Origin: Ascaris suum
Lineage: Eukaryota; Nematoda; Chromadorea; Rhabditida; Ascarididae
Assembly (NCBI GenBank): GCA_013433145.1
Contig: CM024169.1
Span: 13,586,817-13,650,816 of the forward strand
DNA length: 64,000 nt
Reading direction: 5' to 3'
A program made the translations under genes and the position numbers. Of the stretch, positions 63,401 through 64,000 are shown piece by piece. Under the pieces are notes generated by a model that searched no databases, was not told the DNA's origin, and was given only the letters and a program-made list of their open reading frames with translations. Within the stretch, counting starts at the first letter, position 1; each line of letters begins with the position of its first letter.

Positions 63401-63959
63401 TTTCGGTGGTGGTGGGGGGGGGGGGGGTATATGCAGCAAGCTTGCTCACTCCAAATATATAGGACAGGAAGGCTATCAGCATTACTACTATTATCGCAAA
63501 GAGAGATATAGGAGAATGATGAGAATCACCCATATATGGTTAAATCGTCGTTGGTAGGAACTGGTCTTCGCTATGCCTCACAACTTTGCACAAGCATTTG
63601 TAAACAGTGTAATGGAGGGTGAGCATTTTCATTTGAGGGTAGTTTCCATGGAGAGCGACTTCCAGGATGGAATGATCAGGGAACTGCTCCTCGACGACGC
63701 TCCCATCCTGAATCGGGAAAAGAGTGGCATTGCAATGAGCAACATTTGGCTTATTCTCGTAATTTTTTTTTTCAGCTTCTTTAGCTTATCACTTAATTGC
63801 ACTTGACATCACTATTACCACTTGATTCGCGCCTATAAACATCATTGCTATCTCACTGTAACATAAAAACATTAATCTAACCTCAAAGTGCGAAACAGTT
63901 GGAAGCAGATCGGGCACTGCAGGTCCGATTAGTCTTCTTGAGTTACTCGCGACCGGCAT
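57433..63959 (-). CDS. GPALPP1: GPALPP1-like protein with DUF3752 region
   Basis: Six minus-strand exons, in phase, give about 230 residues. The ATG at 63959 is chosen because LIGPAVP follows at residues 10-16, matching the usual N-terminal start of this family. Two more motifs follow: YGPAVPP (37-43, after an acidic DDDEEEE run) and IGPMPP (80-85, split across an intron). The DUF3752 region starts near 131 with EEWMVKLPKKLHTFGLGART and QWTETPYER (about 167-175). The last recognised exon has RRPFDRERDMQ, matching the conserved RPFDRDKDL block near the family C-terminus. Missing are the usual ESL.xxH segment between exons 5 and 6 and the final VNRFDEAQ-like residues, so one or more exons remain unfound. 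Human GPALPP1 is poorly characterised; no enzymatic function is known to me. Confidence 0.82.
58066..58149 (-). CDS. Unidentified gene, exon b
   Basis: 28 codons in phase 0 after AATAATAAATAG, ending at a strong GTGAGG donor. The frame stays open for some distance past the donor. An amphipathic helix pattern (ILKLIKEVVEKAVVLL) is evident. Confidence 0.42.
58066..58941 (-). CDS. Unidentified minus-strand gene fragment between GPALPP1-like exons 5 and 6
   Basis: Two good exons on the same strand as the GPALPP1-like gene. 58668-58941 has a strong donor (GTTG|GTAAGT) and encodes 91 residues including FDVKIETVAAESALVRRYFD, IFEMRNAPEKYGFLLGVRYA and LRCFLEGQEYIDARN. 58066-58149 encodes LTILKLIKEVVEKAVVLLGS then GAPDLASK, ending AAG|GTGAGG. 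A small possible exon lies between them near 58375-58420 (LRLASLIGELAE). The alpha-helical content suggests a helical-repeat protein, but I do not recognise it. It may be a separate gene nested in the intron, or alternative or extra exons of the GPALPP1-like transcript; family knowledge gives no such insert there. Confidence 0.45.
58668..58941 (-). CDS. Unidentified gene, exon a
   Basis: Begins after ATTGAGATTAAAG (weak acceptor), phase 0 in and phase 1 out at the GTAAGT donor. Codon choice and residue balance look fully coding. The next exon must start in phase 1; an acceptor at TTATCAAAG inside exon b would satisfy this. Confidence 0.5.
59107..59205 (-). CDS. GPALPP1: GPALPP1-like exon 5
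   Basis: Acceptor CACTATGATTCAG, 33 codons, donor CTCAAT|GTATGC, phase 0 at both ends. Encodes GQPVAGPSSDSSLRHAHNPQ then KDAVQEQRAAQLN. The charged helix after the DUF3752 core fits the family order. Confidence 0.72.
59745..59954 (-). CDS. GPALPP1: GPALPP1-like exon 4, DUF3752 core
   Basis: 70 codons, phase 0 at both ends; acceptor ACGCCAG, donor TTAGCG|GTTCGT. Contains KREEWMVKLPKKLHTFGLGA and RQWTETPYERSQRLA, the most diagnostic part of the family (EEWM..LP..L..FGLG.R.F and W..TP..R). The first 20 residues (VSFTSSVDGRFCSKGS) are not conserved as far as I know. Confidence 0.87.
60061..60136. repeat. Short repeat of CTTCCCAGTTCATATAAACC
   Basis: Copies at 60061-60080 (one mismatch), 60101-60120, and a truncated one at 60120-60133. 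It sits inside an intron of the GPALPP1-like gene. Confidence 0.8.
60188..60276 (-). CDS. GPALPP1: GPALPP1-like exon 3
   Basis: Acceptor TGCATTTTTTTCAG. Encodes GPMPPCESGEAVQREYKQRL then SAYEAQRACR. The donor is taken as AGA|GTCAGC in phase 0; AGC|GTTTCT six bases on is also phase 0, so the end may shift by two residues. Confidence 0.78.
60624..60786 (-). CDS. GPALPP1: GPALPP1-like exon 2
   Basis: Phase 0 in, phase 1 out at ATCG|GTCAGT. Encodes NADDDEEEEAYGPAVPPDLN then an acidic stretch ending DDSADDVI. The split Gly codon is completed by the next exon to make the third GP.PP motif, which confirms the join. Confidence 0.88.
60787..63881 (-). other. Intron 1 of the GPALPP1-like gene
   Basis: A 3.1-kb intron bounded by GAG|GTTAGA and TTCGGCTTTCAG. 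It contains runs of 19 G (62047-62065) and 14 G (63414-63427). Two frames near the 5' end of the intron look mildly protein-like: 63573-63806 plus (MESDFQDGMIRELLLDDAPI) and 63339-63533 minus (a hydrophobic start then poly-Pro from the C run). Neither has splice support. Confidence 0.5.
62047..62065 (+). repeat. Run of 19 G
   Basis: One of about 15 G or C runs of nine or more bases in this window; the longest is 20 G at 30386-30405. Such runs can form quadruplexes and are unstable in nematodes lacking the FANCJ-type helicase DOG-1. Confidence 0.95.
63882..63959 (-). CDS. GPALPP1: GPALPP1-like exon 1 (start codon)
   Basis: 26 codons, MPVASNSRRLIGPAVPDLLP then TVSHFE, donor GAG|GTTAGA in phase 0. 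The frame is open further upstream to the window edge, so an earlier Met (for example nine codons before) is possible, but the motif position favours this one. Confidence 0.82.
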
Positions 63960-64000
63960 ATCTGCCTTCGATGACCAAGTGGGCACTCTCGTTTCCTCGG

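Overview
This is eukaryotic DNA, most likely from a parasitic-type nematode. It is AT-rich, with small exons, introns from about 50 bp to several kb, T-rich 3' splice sites, and a small heat-shock protein whose closest remembered relatives are the C. elegans HSP-25/HSP-43 proteins. No operon, ribosome-binding site, CRISPR or intact transposon was seen. The species cannot be fixed from the sequence.

Three multi-exon genes are well supported. (1) A NADAR-domain protein on the minus strand (24.8-29.1 kb), with a coiled coil in front and an Arg/Gly-rich tail. (2) A seven-exon small heat-shock protein on the plus strand (39.56-50.06 kb) with a complete 360-residue reading. (3) A GPALPP1-like protein with a DUF3752 region on the minus strand (57.4-63.96 kb), with GPALPP motifs at its N-terminus and a conserved RPFDR motif near its C-terminus. 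All exon phases agree for these three, apart from one apparent 1-nt insertion in the NADAR gene, and each has gaps stated in its entry.

Less certain items: a compact unspliced gene at 22.17 kb for a 55-residue secreted peptide, with its own TATA box; two exons of an unidentified minus-strand gene at 58.1-58.9 kb lying between GPALPP1 exons; a decayed coiled-coil gene at 32.1-33.0 kb; and candidate exons near 0.8-1.2, 21.6-22.0, 29.8, 53.8 and 56.4 kb.

Layout: 0-21.5 kb is mostly AT-rich, gene-poor sequence with simple repeats. 21.5-24.8 kb is a convergent 3' zone holding the secreted-peptide gene. 24.8-29.1 kb is the NADAR gene. 29.1-39.5 kb is intergenic with a pseudogene and a 149-bp AT microsatellite. 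39.5-50.1 kb is the heat-shock gene. 50.1-57.4 kb is a convergent zone. 57.4-64 kb is the GPALPP1-like gene. By eye, base composition follows transcription: the plus strand is T/G-rich across the plus-strand gene and A/C-rich across the two minus-strand genes, switching near 22.5, 31 and 53.7 kb. Long G/C homopolymers are frequent but absent from 30.4 to 56.0 kb.

The genes have unrelated roles (protein folding, ADP-ribose-type chemistry, an uncharacterised nuclear-type protein) and do not form an obvious pathway.
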